Notes under the pieces: generated by a model | Told to the model about the DNA's origin: nothing | The model's input: only the letters and a program-made list of their open reading frames with translations | Databases searched by the model: none | In this document: positions 9,049 to 22,200 of the stretch, one piece after another | How positions within the stretch are numbered: the stretch's first letter is position 1 | Layout: the number at the start of each line of letters is the position of its first letter | From: Planctomycetaceae bacterium | Lineage (GTDB): Bacteria; Planctomycetota; Planctomycetia; Planctomycetales; Planctomycetaceae | Assembly: GCA_021732995.1 (NCBI GenBank) | Contig: JAKFWA010000049.1 | Coordinates: 1 to 37,396 of the forward strand | Direction: 5' to 3' | DNA: 37,396 nt | Made by a program: the position numbers and the translations under genes

Positions 9049-12000
9049 TCAACGATCTGTCTTGTCGTTGAGCGGAGCTTTGGCTGGTGGAGTGGCTTCA
9101 GGTTTCAGACCGTTCGCGGTTGCTGGAGCTCCTGCGATGGTTACCCAGTTCGCGTTCACAATCGTTCCATGCTGCTGGTGCCCGGACGTATCCTTGAGTT
9201 CGGATCCCTGGCCTTCCTCGAAGCGATAGAGAGCAACCGTGTCTTGGTCCGTGGTGAACGTGGCGGGCGGATCGAAGTCGTCTGCGTATCTCGTCGCTTG
9301 CGAGAACCGCGCCTGAAGAATCTGGCCGGCGTACGCATCCTTGCCGTCCGAGGCCGCGCCGAAGGTCGCGATTCCGTTCGCGGCAGTCACATCGGGGCAG
9401 GGGACAGGCTCGCCATGACGGATGCCATTGACAAACAGCCGGATGTGCGAGCCGTCCCAAACTCCGGCGATATGACTGGGCTTCTTCCAATCTACGTCGG
9501 ATGTGGCGACGACATGGTGCAGGACCGATTTCGCATCGCGCACGCCGAACCACCATTGGCGACCGCGCAGACGCAGCACGCAATGATCCGCAAATCCCGC
9601 GACGATTCCCATCGTCACCGGCTTAGACGGTTGCACCCACGCCTCAATCGTCATCGGTCGAGTCGGATCCATGACCAGCGCCGGAATCTCGACGCGAGCA
9701 CCGCTGCCATCGAATTGGAGGGCCGACGTTTCCTTTGGCGCAGCGAGTTGCTTCTTGACCGCGTCCACCGACAGCGCCACGCGGAATCCCCAGCCGTTGA
9801 GCCGCATCTCGGGTGGGACCGCCCCTCGGTTGGAGGAGCGACAATGCACCGCGTGCAGTCCCAACGCTCCACCGCGCTGGACGCGCTGACCGCCGGGGGG
9901 CAGGATGCCCAAAGGATCAACAACCGGTTGGTCCTTGAGTTGCTCGTAGTACTTCTGGTCCCAGCCGTCGCGAACCCACTCCCACGCATGGCCGTGGGTG
10001 TCGAACAACCCGAACGGATTGGCTTCAAGCTGCCCAACGGGATAACTGCGGAGTTCGCCTTGCTGACCGAATCTGGCTCCGCGCGCGAGCGACGTTTCGT
10101 CGTTACCGGTCCAGTGCGAAGTGGTCGTCCCGGCACGGCAGGCGAACTCCCATTCGGCTTCCGTGGGAAGGCCATACGCATCGGCAGACGGCTGGCCGGA
10201 CGAGTCCTTTCGATGCGGTAGCGATCCCGTCAACTTTTCGAGCTGCCCCAGCTTCGAGCAGAACTCAACGGCTTCGTGCCATGAAACCGTTTCCACCGGA
10301 TGCGACTGAGTATCGAGGCCGCTGACTTCTTTCCGACCCGCACCCTTGGCCGAAAAGTGCGACGGGTTCTTGCCGATGACTCGTTCGTACTGCGCCTGCG
10401 TGACCTCGGTCGTCCCAAGATAGATCGGCTGAGTCAGCCTCACCAGATGCCGGGGGCCTTCGCTCTTCACACGATTCCGCCACGCCGAATCATCCGGGGA
10501 AATCTCTTTCAGTGTCGCTTCGATCTCTTCGGGCGTGCTTCCCATCGTGAACTCACCCGGCGGAATGAGCATGAACTTCATGTCGAGGCCATTGGTGTAC
10601 TCGACCGGCACGCCAAGCTGACTCGCCCATGCCTCCTGATGCGCGCGAGCCTGCTTCGCGTCGAACGGTGCTTTGGCAGGTGACGGAGCTGGACCATTCG
10701 GTTTCGCAATTTGCGGAGCGGTGACGGACTTCGGGAGTGACGGAGTGAGACCTGCGGTTGTCGCTGGGGCATCGAGCACTCGCAGGATGCGAAAGCCGCG
10801 GTCGTCGTAGCGGTACGACAGGTTGCTGCTGATCCGGAACGCCGACCGGCCGAAGGCGGGGACGCCGCCCCAACTGCCGCCCCGACCCACTCGGCGCGAG
10901 GTTCCACTCGAACCGACCGGATCGTTCTGAGGCGACTTCTCATACCATTTGCTGTCGTACCCGTCGTGACACCATTCCCACACGTTGCCATGGATGTCGT
11001 ACAAACCAAACGGGTTGGCGGGCCGCAATCCCACAGACTGAGGCCGACCACTCGCATTGTTCTTCGACCAGCCGAACTGATCCATGTTCTTCCAGTCGTC
11101 GCCAAACCAAAACTGCGTCGTCGTGCCCGCTCGGCAGGAGTACTCCCACTCGGCTTCGGTTGGGAGCCGATACCCGTTCGCATTCGCAAGCAGCGTCCAA
11201 GTATCGCCCGAGCGTTGGTAACACGTATCGAGTTTTTCTTGGACACTCAGCCAGTTACAGAAAGCCACGGCGTCGTTCCAATTCACTTGCGTCGCCGGTG
11301 AATCATTCGTGACGGCGTGGCCCGGAGTGCGCCACGTCACCTTCAGGTTGTCGGGCTTCACCTCTTGCGGTTTTCCCGCTTCTGAATTGCCACCAAACTC
11401 TTCGGCCTGCGTCTTGTACTTCGTCTGCTCGACGAACTTGGCAAATTGCCCGATCGTGACCTCGTGTGTACCCAAACGAAACGGCTTCGTAATCCGCACC
11501 GAGTGCTGCGGGCGTTCCTCTGCGATCCTCCCCTTCAGCGAAGGTTCCTGTGTCTCTTCCGCGATCTTCGATGCCAGTTTGATCTGTTCGTCAGAACTGC
11601 CCATCAGGAACTCGCCGGGCGGGATGAGGATCATCCTCGCGCCGACGGAGTTGGTCGTCTCGACCGTCGTGCCGAGATGCTTGGCCCACACCTCTTGATG
11701 CGCGCGAGCTTGCGCGGCGTCGAACGGGACTTTGGCGGGTGGCGGAGCGGGATTGAGACCACTGGCCCGCGATGCCGTCAGGCTGGTGAGTTTGCGAATG
11801 ACTCGAAACGAGATGGTATGCGTCGGCACGTCTCCCAAAGCACCGCCTCGACTGGCGCTACGGCCGATTAACGGAGAATTGAAGGCAGTTCCGCCACGTG
11901 TGCCGCGAACGTTACTGATCGGATGGGTGACAGGATCAACGGCGGGGGGTGTTTTGTAGTTGGAAGTCAAATCACCGAAACACCATTCCGCAGCGTTGCC

Positions 12001-15000
12001 GTGCATGTCGTAGAGGCCGAAAGGATTGGGCCGCTTGAGGGCGACAACACTGATCGCGTTGACGTTGCCTCCAAGGAGCACGGCTTCATCAGTCCCTTGG
12101 GCCTCAAGGCCGCCATACCAAAATGCGGTCTCCGTCCCGGCTCGGCAGGCGTATTCCCATTGAGCTTCGCTCGGCAAACTGTAGGCGACGGGAATCTGAG
12201 CGGCGTTGCGTTTTTCTAAAGGGACGGCCTGCTCGAAGTCACTGAGCCAGCGGCAAAACTCTCCCGCATCGTTCCATGTCACCTGCAAGACTGGTACGTC
12301 ATCACTGTGATCGCTGCCAGAAGGTGCGAAGGGGCTGCCGGGATTGCGCCAGTTCACGCTCGACTTGCGGACGAACTCCCCGTTCTCATGGACCGTGCCT
12401 CCTGACCCACGCTCGGCTTCCGTTTTGTAGGAGGCTTGTTCCGCGAACTTTCGAAACTGTCCTCTCGTCAGTTCCGTGGCTGATACGTAGAACGGTTCGG
12501 AAATGGTCACACGATGGCGTGGTGACTCTTGCTTCGGCACATCCGCATTCCATTTCAATTTCTGAAATACTTCGACGACCGCGTTGATCTCTTCGTCACG
12601 GCTCCCCATCCAGAATTCACCGGGCGGGATCAGCACCATCTTCATCCCGATCGGATTCGTGTACTCCACCGGCACGCCGAGATGCTTGGCCCACGCCTCT
12701 TGATGCGCGCGAGCTTGCTTGGCATCAAACGGGGCAACGGCCGGTGCGGGCTTGGAAGCAAGCGTCGCTTTCACTGCCTCGACCGACAGCGCCGCTCGAA
12801 ATCCCGGATCGTGGTGATTGGCCATCGCTGCGCAAACGTTGCGTTGACCAGAACGGCAATTGATCGGAGAGCTGTCAAAACCCCCGCCACGTTGCGTGCG
12901 ATGAGTGTCGGGCCGAAATAGACGGCTAGGGTCAATCGCAGGCTGATCCTGGAATTGCGCGTAGGAGTTTGGCTCCCACCCGTCCTGCACCCACTCCACG
13001 ACATTGCCGTGCATATCGTGGAGTGCGAAGGGATTGCCTTTCAGCTCGCCCACCGGATGCGTTCGACCGGAACTGTTCTTGCGAGACCAGCCGGCATCTT
13101 CCAGATCTTCGTCCCGGTCGCCGTTCCAATAGTAGGTCGTCGTGCCGGCGCGGCAGGCGAATTCCCACTCCGCCTCCGTGGGCAAGCGATAGCCATTCCC
13201 GGCCAGGGGGGTCACCGTTTCGCCCAGCCGCAAATAGCACGGGAGCAGCTTCTCCTGCTCGCTGGCCTTCGCACAGAACTCCGCAGCATCATTCCAGCCC
13301 ACCATATCGACCGGGAACGACGAAGTGTCGAGGCCGGCCACCGCCCCCTTCTCCCTATCGGCAGTACCCGTGGGGGCGAATCTCGATGGATTCTGCCCCA
13401 TGATCTTTTGGTACTGCGCCTGAGTCACCTCGTGGACGCCGAGGTAAAACGGCTTCGTCAGAATCACCTTGTGCCGCGGACTCTCGCTACGGATCCATTC
13501 GGTCAATAGCTCGTTGTCCCCCGCAGCCGCGAGCGCGGCCTCAGTCTCCGCCGGAGTGCCCCCCATCAGGAACTCGCCCGGCGGGATGAGGACGAACTTC
13601 ATGTCGATGCTGTTCGTGTACTCAACTGGCACGCCGAGATGCTTGGCCCACGCCTCTTGATGCGCGCGAGCTTGTTGCGCATTAAACGGTGCTTTCGCGA
13701 CGGGTACACCTCGGTCAGCCTGAGCTTTCACCGCGTCAACTGAAAGTGCGGCCCGTAAACCGACAAACGGGCGGCGGAGCGTAGAAACCTGGCCATATCT
13801 CTGCGCAGAACGGCAGGTGAGCGGCAAATCATCCCAACATCCGCCTCGAATGGATTGCCGGAACCCGGGAACGTGCGGAGTGAGCGGATCCGTCGCCGGC
13901 GTGTCCCCGAACTGAGCATAATCTTCGACACTCCAACCATCTCGTACCAATTCCGTGACGTTGCCGTGGATGTCGTAAAGACCAAAAGGGTTCGCCAAAA
14001 GTTCTCCGACTGGGTGCGTAGTTCCACCTGAGTTCGCTTTCATCCAAGCGACCTTTGCCAGGTCGTCACTCGTATCGCCAACCCAATACATGGCTTTAGA
14101 ACCTGCCCGGCAAGCGAATTCCCAATGGGCTTCCGTTGGTAGTTGATAAGCATCCCGACCAACCCCCAATGATTCTCCCAGCTTCTTGAAGAACTCATCT
14201 GCTTCGGCTGAATCAATCATCTCAACGGGAAAATTCTTCGTTGAGCGATTAGCGACGAGATCCTTACCGGCGCCTGTCGCGGAGAAGTGCGCGGGATTTG
14301 TTCCCGTGATTTTTTCATACAGTTCCTGGGTGATCTCATGCATCCCCAAGTAAATGGGCTGAGTGAGAACGACACGATGCCGAGGTCCCTCGCTCTTGAT
14401 GCAGTCGGCCCAATGTTGATCCGTAGCGGCATCAGGCAGTGCTTTCTCAATCTCTGCCGACGTACTCCCCATCAAAAACTCGCCCGGCGGAATGAGGACG
14501 AACTTCATGCCGATGCTGTTGGTGTACTCGACCGGCACGCCGAGATGCTTGGCCCACGCCTCTTGATGCGTGCGAGCTTGCGTGGCGTCAAATGGAGCGA
14601 TCGCCGCTGGTGGCCTTGAAGCAACCCCCTGCTTGCCGTCCCAATTAATCTTGCACTGCGGCAAGGCTTTGCTCAGCTCGGCGACTCCGCCTGCGGTCAC
14701 GCTCGTCGATCGGAGTTCAAGCTCGGTCAGTCCCTTGCAGTCTTTGAGTTGCGCCAGGCTGTTATCATTGGTGTTCGCTCCGTGGAGTAGTATTTTCGAT
14801 AAGGCTTTGAAATCCTTCAGGCTGGCAAATCCTGCCTCGGTCAAGTTTGCAGACGCCAACTCGAGCGCGGTCAAATTCTTGCAGCCCCTGAAGTGCGACA
14901 ACCCCACGTCGCTTAGCCCGAAGTCGAAACTCAAGAATGTCAGTTCCGTGCAGTTCTCGAAGTGGGCCAACCCCGGCTCAGCAGCCTTGGGGAGGTGGGA

Positions 15001-18000
15001 AATTCCCAGGTCTTTTAGCTGTTTGCAGTCCTTGAAGATGGCCAGCCCTTGTGCCGTCACCTTGCCACACTCCAGCCTGAGGCCCTGCAAGTCCTTGCAG
15101 TCCTCGAAATTGGCCAGTCCGGTGTCGGTCACCCCTTGGTACAACAGCCCAAGCCGATTCAATTTCTTGCAGTCCTTGAAATTGGCGAGGCCAGCATCGG
15201 TGACCGACATGTTGTAGCCGAGGATGAGCTCCTGGAGGTTCTTGCAGTCCCTGAAATTAGCGAGGCCTGCGTCTGTCACCTTCGTGCCTGCTAGTTCCAG
15301 GGCGACGAAATTCTTGCAGTCCTTGAAATAGGCCAGACTGGCGTCTCCCGGCGCGTGTAGCTTGAGATGAAGTAGATCCTTGCAGTCCTTGAAGTCGGCC
15401 AGGCCCTCGTCGCTCACCGGGGTATTCTGCAGAAGATCGACTTCCCGCAACTGGAATTTCTCACGTGGCAACTCGGGGACCGCCGTGATCCACGGAGTGT
15501 CTGCCTTAAGGCGCACGCTACCGCCAATCGACAGCACGTATTCGGCGGTGCGTCGGTCGGGATCGCCAGCCAGGACCGTACTTACCAATCTGTTCGACTT
15601 GATCCACTTCGCACCGACGATCTTGCCGTGATGGTTGTTGCCGGACGAGTCCTTCAAAACATCGCCAACTCCTTCATCGAAGTGGTACAGAGCCAGCGTG
15701 TCTTTGTCGGGCGTGAAGCGCGGTTGGGGCGAAAAGTTCTGCGTATAACGCGCGCTCGTCGAGATGCGCACCAGGCCGATATCGCCATCGAAAAAGCGGT
15801 CGAAGCCACCATTGGTGGCGATCGGTGAACCGCCGATCGTCAGCACTTCACCCGCCTGCGGTACGGAGTAGGAGTTCGCCGGCGCCTGTTGGGCTTGCCC
15901 ATTCACGAACAGCGTCGATTTCTGGCCGTCCCACACGCCGGCGATGTGACACCAATCGCGCGATGGTGGCGGCGAATCTTCTCGCTGAGCCACCCAGTGG
16001 TCGCCAGCATAGCGCCAGAGTGCCCAGGCATTCTCGACCGGCCCAATGTTGAAGCCCCGTGGGCCGGGCATGATCACCACCTGCGAATCGCGTGGTGTGG
16101 CGACCTTGGCCCAGGCCTCGATCGTCAGCGGATCGAGCGAGCTTTTGGCCTTCAGTGTCGGCACATTGACGAAAGCGTCCTTCCCGTTGAAACGGAGAAA
16201 GTTTTTTGGGGCACCGGCCAATGCGTTAGACTGGGACTGGTTACGCACCCACTTCGCCCCGACGATCGTGCCGTGATGGTTGTTGCCGGACGAGTCGCGC
16301 AATATCTCGCCCATGCCTTCATCGAAGTGATAGAGTGCCAGTGTGTCGGCGTCCTTTTCGAAGCGCGACGGAGGCGTAAAGCGAGCATCGTAACGAGCGG
16401 CCTTGGAGACACGGATGCCGTCAATGGTGCCAATGTAGTTGCCCCCCAATGTCAGCCGCTCGCCCAGGCCAGGCTCCAATTCCTGCTCTGCGCTCGACGA
16501 TCCGATCTGCTTGCCATCCACGAACAAGCGGAGTTGCCGGCCATTAGCGACGCCCGCCAAATGCACGCGCTTGGTCAACTCGGCTGGGGAGACGCCATAC
16601 ACATAAAATTTTGTCTTGTCGTCCTTGACCTTGTTCGACAGTAACCAAGCGCCACTGTTATTGGCCCTATCAAGTTCCAGTGTGGCATTATTCAACAGGA
16701 CGATAAAACCGACCTTTTCGCTTCGACGTTCGGGAGTCACAAACGCTTCGAGCGTGTATTTATCCAGACGCCACCAGTCAACGTCCTGAACGTCAACGTA
16801 ATCGTCTCCGTCAAATTGCAAGTGGTAGTCACTGCTGGCGGCGTCGAAGGGAGCAACGGCGAGGGGCGGAACGGCAGTTATCAGCGAGCTGTCGACCGGC
16901 ACCCACTTCGCCCCGACGATCTTGCCGTGATGGTTGTTGCCAGACGAGTCCTTCAGGACATCCCCGACACCTTCATCGAAGTGGTACAGGGCGAGCGTAT
17001 GTTCGTCGCGGGCGAATGGTCCTGGCGGCAACTTCAATGTGGGCTCGCGTGCAATCCGCGACATGCGGATTTCATCAATCATTCCAGCAAAATAAGCACC
17101 TCGGCCATCCGGCAAAGGCAGGGGATAGCCCGCTCCAATCAGCGACAATACGTCATCGCGACGCGTTGCCAGCGGAACCCATCCGTCGGGAGCAAGCTGG
17201 CCATCCACGGCGAGCGACACGCGATCGCCATTCAACACGGCCACCAGGTTCACGCAGCGGTTGGGAATCAATGAGCCCACAACAGCTTTGGCGCTCGTGG
17301 CGTTCGGCGCTTGCAGGATGGCTCCCCAGTTACCGTCACCACCGGCCAATCCAAACCACGTTGCGCCACAGAGTTGGACAATGCCCTCTGCAGGGGCAAG
17401 GCGATGGGGCATCACTCGCGCCTCAATGGTCAGAGGATGGCTGCCGTCGAACTTCAACGTGGGGAGTTCGACATACTGGTCCACCCCATTGAATTCGAGG
17501 GCATAGTCTTCCGACGGAGAGTTCGCTTTGACAGCGGTGGCAGTTGCGGTTTCGCCTGTCTTTGGGGCGAGTGATTGCTTCTTCGACGGGTCATCATTTG
17601 CAACTTGCGTGTCGCCCGGTTTCCGAGTCATTGCAAAGACAACTGCGAGCAACAACCCCACGGCGACAGCCAAGGCTGCCAGCATCGCAGTTCGCGGCTT
17701 CTTCACGCCTCCGATTGCAGTTTGCGACAGCCGCAGTCGCTCTGCCTGCTCGATGGTCAGCGATTGTTCGGTGCGCGGGTCAGTCTCAGCTTCACCAGCC
17801 GACGAGATCATCGTCTCCGAGAACTCTGATTCGGCTGCAACATTCGGTCTCGGACTCACAATCGTCGGGCTACCGACATCGGCCGAACTATTGCCAGACA
17901 ACTCCTTTTGGAGTTGTGGCATAGTCGCACTGCTCCCGGCCGTCGAACCGCTGACGAATGTGACGGTGCGCGAACCACCGGGTAGGCAGCGTTCCAACTC

Positions 18001-19089
18001 CGCGATGACTTCCGTCATCGACTGCGGGCGGTCTTCGGGTCTCTTCGCGACCATGCGGCGAAAGACCGCTTCCAGTGCCGGAAAGGATTCGTCGGGCGTA
18101 TCGAATTCAGGCAGGCTGGCGAGGTCGATTTCTGTCACCGTCTCGGTGGTGGCGTTCTTGCCTCGATTCACCTTGCGCGACTCGTCCACCAGCGAAGGGA
18201 TGGCTCCGTTCTGATGAGCCATCAGCTTCTTCATCATCGTGTCGCCGTCGTACACAACCTTGCCGGTCAGCAGGTAGTACAGCGAGCAACCGAGCGAATA
18301 GATGTCGCTCCGCGCATCCGCGTGCTTCGTGTCCATCGCCTGTTCCGGGGACATGTAGTCCACAGTCCCCATGATCGTGCCGGTGCTCGTGAGGCCCGCG
18401 CCTTCCGAACTGCCGCCGACTGATCCGTCGATGCGCGCCAGGCCCATGTCGAGGATCTTGACGTTCCCCTTGGCGTCCATCAGCAGATTGGCAGGCTTGA
18501 TGTCGCGGTGAATGACACCTTGCTCGTGAGCGAACTCAAGTCCTCGCGCAGCCTGAATGATGCAGCGAATCGCTTGCTCAACCGGCAGCGGCCCCTGCCT
18601 CTTCACGCGCACGGCCAGATCGCTGCCGTCTACGTACTCCATCACCAGGAAGTGAGTGCCCTTGGCCTCGTCAGCATCGTCAGCCGCGACGATGTTGGGA
18701 TGTCGCAACTTCGCAGCGGCTTCGACTTCGCGATGGAAGCGTTTCAGCGCATCCGGAGTTTGTACGGCCGCGGGTGACATGACCTTGATCGCCACCAGCC
18801 GTTTCATCCGCTTGTGCTCGGCCTTCAGCACCATCCCCATGCCACCCTGACCCAGCTTGTCGAGGACGACATAGTTGCCGAGGACCAGCGTCTTGCCTTT
18901 GCCAGCATAGATCTGCTCGGCCTGGTACTTGGTCAGCTTCTTCTGCTTGACCAACTCCTTTGCCAGTTGCTCGCCATCCTTGGGCTGTTTGTCCTCGGGA
19001 AGCCCCGCCAGCAGCGCAGACACATCCTCCGCAGACAGCAACCCGCTGGCGGTCAGATGATCGCGAAATTGATCGGTCGATAACGCCAT
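9049..19089 (-). CDS. K1: giant receptor-like Ser/Thr kinase with 4 LamG, LRR and 5 FGE-sulfatase domains
   Basis: 3346 residues. A conserved N-terminal helical region (1-72) precedes a Ser/Thr kinase (~73-370) with GQGGMG (81-85), VAIK (Lys102), [10 protein letters not shown] (His194-Asp196) and DMG (214-216); activity is predicted. A low-complexity linker leads to one transmembrane helix (~467-487). Everything after it is predicted extracytoplasmic: three LamG domains (~527-731, 753-950, 962-1165), each ending in DSSGNNHHG; ten ~24-residue LRRs plus a cap (~1224-1487; [13 protein letters not shown] type); five FGE-sulfatase domains (~1497-1787, 1799-2107, 2119-2440, 2452-2774, 2807-3113), each introduced by an [16 protein letters not shown] linker; and a final LamG (~3122-3320). 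None of the five FGE domains has the catalytic Cys pair, so they are likely binding modules. The start is the family-conserved [18 protein letters not shown]; no strong ribosome site is seen. K2 ends 207 bp upstream. Confidence 0.92.
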   Translation of the reverse strand: MALSTDQFRDHLTASGLLSAEDVSALLAGLPEDKQPKDGEQLAKELVKQKKLTKYQAEQIYAGKGKTLVLGNYVVLDKLGQGGMGMVLKAEHKRMKRLVAIKVMSPAAVQTPDALKRFHREVEAAAKLRHPNIVAADDADEAKGTHFLVMEYVDGSDLAVRVKRQGPLPVEQAIRCIIQAARGLEFAHEQGVIHRDIKPANLLMDAKGNVKILDMGLARIDGSVGGSSEGAGLTSTGTIMGTVDYMSPEQAMDTKHADARSDIYSLGCSLYYLLTGKVVYDGDTMMKKLMAHQNGAIPSLVDESRKVNRGKNATTETVTEIDLASLPEFDTPDESFPALEAVFRRMVAKRPEDRPQSMTEVIAELERCLPGGSRTVTFVSGSTAGSSATMPQLQKELSGNSSADVGSPTIVSPRPNVAAESEFSETMISSAGEAETDPRTEQSLTIEQAERLRLSQTAIGGVKKPRTAMLAALAVAVGLLLAVVFAMTRKPGDTQVANDDPSKKQSLAPKTGETATATAVKANSPSEDYALEFNGVDQYVELPTLKFDGSHPLTIEARVMPHRLAPAEGIVQLCGATWFGLAGGDGNWGAILQAPNATSAKAVVGSLIPNRCVNLVAVLNGDRVSLAVDGQLAPDGWVPLATRRDDVLSLIGAGYPLPLPDGRGAYFAGMIDEIRMSRIAREPTLKLPPGPFARDEHTLALYHFDEGVGDVLKDSSGNNHHGKIVGAKWVPVDSSLITAVPPLAVAPFDAASSDYHLQFDGDDYVDVQDVDWWRLDKYTLEAFVTPERRSEKVGFIVLLNNATLELDRANNSGAWLLSNKVKDDKTKFYVYGVSPAELTKRVHLAGVANGRQLRLFVDGKQIGSSSAEQELEPGLGERLTLGGNYIGTIDGIRVSKAARYDARFTPPSRFEKDADTLALYHFDEGMGEILRDSSGNNHHGTIVGAKWVRNQSQSNALAGAPKNFLRFNGKDAFVNVPTLKAKSSLDPLTIEAWAKVATPRDSQVVIMPGPRGFNIGPVENAWALWRYAGDHWVAQREDSPPPSRDWCHIAGVWDGQKSTLFVNGQAQQAPANSYSVPQAGEVLTIGGSPIATNGGFDRFFDGDIGLVRISTSARYTQNFSPQPRFTPDKDTLALYHFDEGVGDVLKDSSGNNHHGKIVGAKWIKSNRLVSTVLAGDPDRRTAEYVLSIGGSVRLKADTPWITAVPELPREKFQLREVDLLQNTPVSDEGLADFKDCKDLLHLKLHAPGDASLAYFKDCKNFVALELAGTKVTDAGLANFRDCKNLQELILGYNMSVTDAGLANFKDCKKLNRLGLLYQGVTDTGLANFEDCKDLQGLRLECGKVTAQGLAIFKDCKQLKDLGISHLPKAAEPGLAHFENCTELTFLSFDFGLSDVGLSHFRGCKNLTALELASANLTEAGFASLKDFKALSKILLHGANTNDNSLAQLKDCKGLTELELRSTSVTAGGVAELSKALPQCKINWDGKQGVASRPPAAIAPFDATQARTHQEAWAKHLGVPVEYTNSIGMKFVLIPPGEFLMGSTSAEIEKALPDAATDQHWADCIKSEGPRHRVVLTQPIYLGMHEITQELYEKITGTNPAHFSATGAGKDLVANRSTKNFPVEMIDSAEADEFFKKLGESLGVGRDAYQLPTEAHWEFACRAGSKAMYWVGDTSDDLAKVAWMKANSGGTTHPVGELLANPFGLYDIHGNVTELVRDGWSVEDYAQFGDTPATDPLTPHVPGFRQSIRGGCWDDLPLTCRSAQRYGQVSTLRRPFVGLRAALSVDAVKAQADRGVPVAKAPFNAQQARAHQEAWAKHLGVPVEYTNSIDMKFVLIPPGEFLMGGTPAETEAALAAAGDNELLTEWIRSESPRHKVILTKPFYLGVHEVTQAQYQKIMGQNPSRFAPTGTADREKGAVAGLDTSSFPVDMVGWNDAAEFCAKASEQEKLLPCYLRLGETVTPLAGNGYRLPTEAEWEFACRAGTTTYYWNGDRDEDLEDAGWSRKNSSGRTHPVGELKGNPFALHDMHGNVVEWVQDGWEPNSYAQFQDQPAIDPSRLFRPDTHRTQRGGGFDSSPINCRSGQRNVCAAMANHHDPGFRAALSVEAVKATLASKPAPAVAPFDAKQARAHQEAWAKHLGVPVEYTNPIGMKMVLIPPGEFWMGSRDEEINAVVEVFQKLKWNADVPKQESPRHRVTISEPFYVSATELTRGQFRKFAEQASYKTEAERGSGGTVHENGEFVRKSSVNWRNPGSPFAPSGSDHSDDVPVLQVTWNDAGEFCRWLSDFEQAVPLEKRNAAQIPVAYSLPSEAQWEYACRAGTETAFWYGGLEAQGTDEAVLLGGNVNAISVVALKRPNPFGLYDMHGNAAEWCFGDLTSNYKTPPAVDPVTHPISNVRGTRGGTAFNSPLIGRSASRGGALGDVPTHTISFRVIRKLTSLTASRASGLNPAPPPAKVPFDAAQARAHQEVWAKHLGTTVETTNSVGARMILIPPGEFLMGSSDEQIKLASKIAEETQEPSLKGRIAEERPQHSVRITKPFRLGTHEVTIGQFAKFVEQTKYKTQAEEFGGNSEAGKPQEVKPDNLKVTWRTPGHAVTNDSPATQVNWNDAVAFCNWLSVQEKLDTCYQRSGDTWTLLANANGYRLPTEAEWEYSCRAGTTTQFWFGDDWKNMDQFGWSKNNASGRPQSVGLRPANPFGLYDIHGNVWEWCHDGYDSKWYEKSPQNDPVGSSGTSRRVGRGGSWGGVPAFGRSAFRISSNLSYRYDDRGFRILRVLDAPATTAGLTPSLPKSVTAPQIAKPNGPAPSPAKAPFDAKQARAHQEAWASQLGVPVEYTNGLDMKFMLIPPGEFTMGSTPEEIEATLKEISPDDSAWRNRVKSEGPRHLVRLTQPIYLGTTEVTQAQYERVIGKNPSHFSAKGAGRKEVSGLDTQSHPVETVSWHEAVEFCSKLGQLEKLTGSLPHRKDSSGQPSADAYGLPTEAEWEFACRAGTTTSHWTGNDETSLARGARFGQQGELRSYPVGQLEANPFGLFDTHGHAWEWVRDGWDQKYYEQLKDQPVVDPLGILPPGGQRVQRGGALGLHAVHCRSSNRGAVPPEMRLNGWGFRVALSVDAVKKQLAAPKETSALQFDGSGARVEIPALVMDPTRPMTIEAWVQPSKPVTMGIVAGFADHCVLRLRGRQWWFGVRDAKSVLHHVVATSDVDWKKPSHIAGVWDGSHIRLFVNGIRHGEPVPCPDVTAANGIATFGAASDGKDAYAGQILQARFSQATRYADDFDPPATFTTDQDTVALYRFEEGQGSELKDTSGHQQHGTIVNANWVTIAGAPATANGLKPEATPPAKAPLNDKTDR
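12671..12717 (-). repeat. 47-bp FGE-linker repeat, copy A in K1
   Basis: This 47-base stretch is identical to 13628-13674 and differs by one base from 14534-14580. It encodes the [16 protein letters not shown] linker before an FGE domain. Confidence 0.9.
13628..13674 (-). repeat. 47-bp FGE-linker repeat, copy B in K1
   Basis: Identical over 47 bases to 12671-12717, at the matching place before FGE domain 2. Confidence 0.9.
14534..14580 (-). repeat. 47-bp FGE-linker repeat, copy C in K1
   Basis: Matches copies A and B with one mismatch, before FGE domain 1. More diverged copies of the same linker lie near 10610-10660 and 11665-11715 in K1, near 20215-20265 in K2, and near 33585-33630 and 34565-34615 in K5. 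Confidence 0.88.
14628..15420 (-). repeat. LRR-encoding tandem repeats (~72 bp) in K1
   Basis: About ten 72-75-bp units encode a consensus [20 protein letters not shown]. On the plus strand the core CTTGCAGTCCTTGAAATTGG recurs with few changes, so the units are close relatives. A Cys is kept at the FKDCK position in eight of the ten units, and the block ends in a diverged cap (ALPQCKINW). Confidence 0.85.
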
Positions 19090-19102
19090 ATTGAGTCATG
19101 AA

Positions 19103-19129
19103 CTTCAAGACACGCAGCGAATCTTGAAG
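19103..19129 (-). promoter_or_regulatory. Inverted repeat in the K1 leader
   Basis: CTTCAAGA (19103-19110) and TCTTGAAG (19122-19129) are perfect reverse complements around 11 bases. The element begins 14 bases upstream of the K1 ATG, where a recognisable ribosome site would be expected but is not seen. It may be an operator or an mRNA hairpin that affects translation; neither can be decided from sequence. Confidence 0.45.
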
Positions 19130-19164
19130 AGCTAATCTCGCCAGCCAGGTTTTCAGAAGAGCCC

Positions 19165-19192
19165 GCAGCAGTAAGCCTACGAATCCTGCTGC
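19165..19192 (-). repeat. Small inverted repeat in the K2-K1 gap
   Basis: GCAGCAG (19165-19171) pairs with CTGCTGC (19186-19192) around 14 bases. It is short and could be chance; listed because the same 207-bp gap holds two other hairpins. Confidence 0.35.
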
Positions 19193-19232
19193 TGAAATGC
19201 ACTCTAATCGTTCATCTGTGGCCGTAGCTCAA

Positions 19233-19275
19233 ACAATCCTGCCCGCCATTTCTTCGGCGGACAGGATTGTCCGCC
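19233..19275 (-). terminator. Strong hairpin after K2, possible terminator or dispersed palindrome
   Basis: ACAATCCTGCCCGCC (19233-19247) pairs with 19256-19270 with one mismatch, around an 8-base loop. A second hairpin (GGCGGAC 19256-19262 with GTCCGCC 19269-19275) uses part of the same bases, so the two are mutually exclusive. The element sits 21 bp after the K2 stop codon. No T tract follows on the minus strand, so an intrinsic terminator is uncertain; it may instead be an intergenic palindromic repeat. Confidence 0.6.
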
Positions 19276-19296
19276 CTCCACCGGTACTGCAGGTTG

Positions 19297-22200
19297 CTAA
19301 GGCAGCCTTGTTGGCTTAGACGTGCGGGCCAGGCGAAATCCGGTGTAGTACGACGAGGTGTGTCGCGGGTACGAACGACGAATGGCCGAACGCAACTCGA
19401 TACGATTATCCGTCCATCCGCCGCCGCGAAGAACTCCCTCGGCTCCCCTTTGATCGTGGAACGGGTCGGCCTTGGGAGCACGGCCATACCAGGTGGTGTC
19501 GAAGTAATCGCAGCACCATTCCTGGGCATTGCCATGCATGTCGTATAGGCCAAAGGAATTAGCCTGCTTCGTTGCGACATCGCTCGGCTGTCGTTTCTTG
19601 CTGGAGCCGGAAAAGACTGCCCAGCTACCCACTTGCTTGAGGTCATTGCCGAACGAATACCACGTGTCCGTTCCCGCGCGGCACGCGAACTCCCATTCCG
19701 CTTCGGTCGGCAGACGGTAGCCGTCAGCGGTGGGATCGTAGGAATCTCCGTTCGGAGTCATCGTGAATGCAGGCTGCAGTCCTTCTTGCTCACTGAGCCA
19801 ATTGCAGAACTTTCCGGCCTGCATGTAACTCAGCGCAACGACCGGTGTATTGGGTCCGAACGCTTCTCCGCACTCGCGCCAGGTCTTGCTCTGGCCCTCG
19901 TTACGTTGCTGTCGAGCCGCTGGATCGCGTGCCAACAATTGCTCTTCGCCCGAACGATAGCCAGTTGCATCAGCGAACTTACGGAACTGAGCGTAAGTGA
20001 CTTCGGTTGCGCCGATGAGGAACGGTCGCGTCAGTTGAACTGGGTGTTGCGAGGCCTCGACTGCAAGTTGCCCTCGCGCGCGATCCTCGGACATGTTGTT
20101 CTTCGCACATTCTGCGACGATCGCATTGGCCTGCTCGGGGGTTGTTCCCATCAAGAACTCGCCCGGCGGAATGATGACCATCTTCCCGCCGACGGAGTTG
20201 GTGGTCTCGACCGCCGTACCGAGATGCTTGGCCCAGGCCTCTTGATGGGCGCGGGCTTGCTTCGAGTCGAACGGAGCCTTCGCGGGTGACGGGGCGGCAG
20301 TGGTCGAGCCACTCATTTCCACCCACTTGGCATCCACCAGCTTCCCGTGCTTGTTGTTGCCGGAGAGGTCGCGCACTTGATCGGCGGTTCCACCCCGCCG
20401 GAAGTCGTACAGCACGAGGGTCTGGTCATCAGGCAACCACTCTCCGGACGGATCGTAGTTAGCCGAGTAACGCGCGCCACGTGAAAGGCGGAAGCGATGC
20501 AGCGGTGCGTCGTAGGCTTGAAAGGCGGCGGGGGCTCCCGGCGACCGTCCGATATAGAATCCTTGATCTCCGTTCGACGGATGCGGAGCCGGCAGGTTCC
20601 GCTCGGACACTTGCTGCCCATTCAGGAAGACGCGGTATGTCGTCTCGTTTGCCGTGACAGCGGCGATATATCGCTCGCTGCCGGGCAATGGCGTCATGAT
20701 GACGGTCGTATCAGGCGTCGAATCGGCCCAAACCAGCATGTTTTTGTGCTGTTTGAATGTGTTTCCCCGAATCAAAATGGCGAATTGGTAATGCAAGTTG
20801 TCGGTGATAAGAGGCTTCTTCGTCACTTCGAATTCATAGGTAACGGCCGAGTTGCTGATCAGCTTGACGGGAATGTCGATGCGGCCGTCCGGTTCGAGTT
20901 GCAGAGCGAAAGCGTCGGACGGAGCGACGGCGGGTATTCGCGGACTGGCAGGTGAGCCAATCCCACTGGCGGTCGTGCTGGACTTGAGTTCGCGGATTAA
21001 CACGTTGCGAAACTGCAGCGGCGACCCGTACTTCTGGAGTTCGATCGGACCACTGGGGTAGATCGGTTTGTCGGGTTCAAGAAAGTTCTCGAAGGTCACG
21101 TCATCGACGACCAGCTTGCCGTTCAGACTCACCGTGACCTTCTCACCCACCATCCGAATGAACATGGCGTTCCACTCGCCAATTGGCTTGTCCACCTTCA
21201 GCAGTGGACGCGCGGGATTCTTGCGGTTGTTGTACAGACCGCCCGAGCCCATGTTCTTGCCAGACGGCTTGGAATCGCTGTCCCAGATCTGCACCTGCGG
21301 CGTGCCACGGAGATAAATGCCGCTATCGCCGCCAGCCGTGATGTTCCATTCGAGATACAGCTCGAAATCGGTGTAGTCTTTCACCGTACACAGGTTGTCG
21401 CCCCGACCGTCGAACGTGAGCACGCCGTTGTCCACGCTCCAATGAGCGCGCATGCGTTCGTCGGCCTTAGCTTGTGCGGCAGCGAGATCCGCCGGCGCCA
21501 TTTCGGCGCGCTTCTTCGGATCGCCCACCTCGCCCTTCCAACCGGTCAAGTCTTTGCCATTGAACAGCGGGATAAACCCTGACGGCAGGTCTTTTGGCGA
21601 CGTGGGCAATGGCAGAACAGACGGCGGTGTGGGTTCCTTTGACAACGCGGATTCGGATGCCGAGGGCTGCGGCTCGACTTTGGCCAAGGATGTGTCAGTT
21701 GGCGTGCCTTTGACGGGCTCTTGATTCGCAGGAACCGTGTCAGGAACGGCAGCAGCAGTCTGTGCATCATCCTTCTTCATGACTGCGAACACGATCGCCA
21801 CCAGCAACAGAACTGTTGCCACGCCCCCGCCGATCTGGATGCGGCGATCCTGCCACCAGGACGATGAGGCGTCGGACTTGGATGAACGACGTTTCTTTCG
21901 GCCACCCGGTGTGGAGACCGAAGCGAGTGAGTGCGGATCGGTCGCCTCGGACATGTTGCCGGTCAGTAGCGTGGCCTCAGCCGCGACGTCCGGTTGCGCG
22001 TAGGTCACCGTTGGTTCGGCTTGATACGTAGCAGTGATAGACTCGGCCGCTGCGTCCGACGCGGTGCGAAACGACAGCGTGTTCGACTCTGGCAGCACGC
22101 TCGTTGCGGAGACGCTGGATGCTGAAGCCGAGGACGCTCCGCTTTGACAGGCTTCCAGATCGTGGATGACTTCGGTCATCGTCTGGTAGCGGTCCTTCGC

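Noticed and set aside
9016-10221. Long plus-strand open frame (401 codons), and other plus-strand frames within 12955-13509, 15889-16644, 22417-23151, 27284-28267 and 31017-31916
   Set aside because: They lie opposite recognisable domains of the minus-strand kinase genes (FGE, LamG, kinase). They show no family motif and are typical shadow frames in GC-rich coding DNA.
9049-19089. DMG in place of DFG as a sign of dead kinases
   Set aside because: All four kinases keep the Asp of this motif, the ATP Lys, HRD and the glycine loop. A change of the middle residue is tolerated in active bacterial kinases, so inactivity is not supported.
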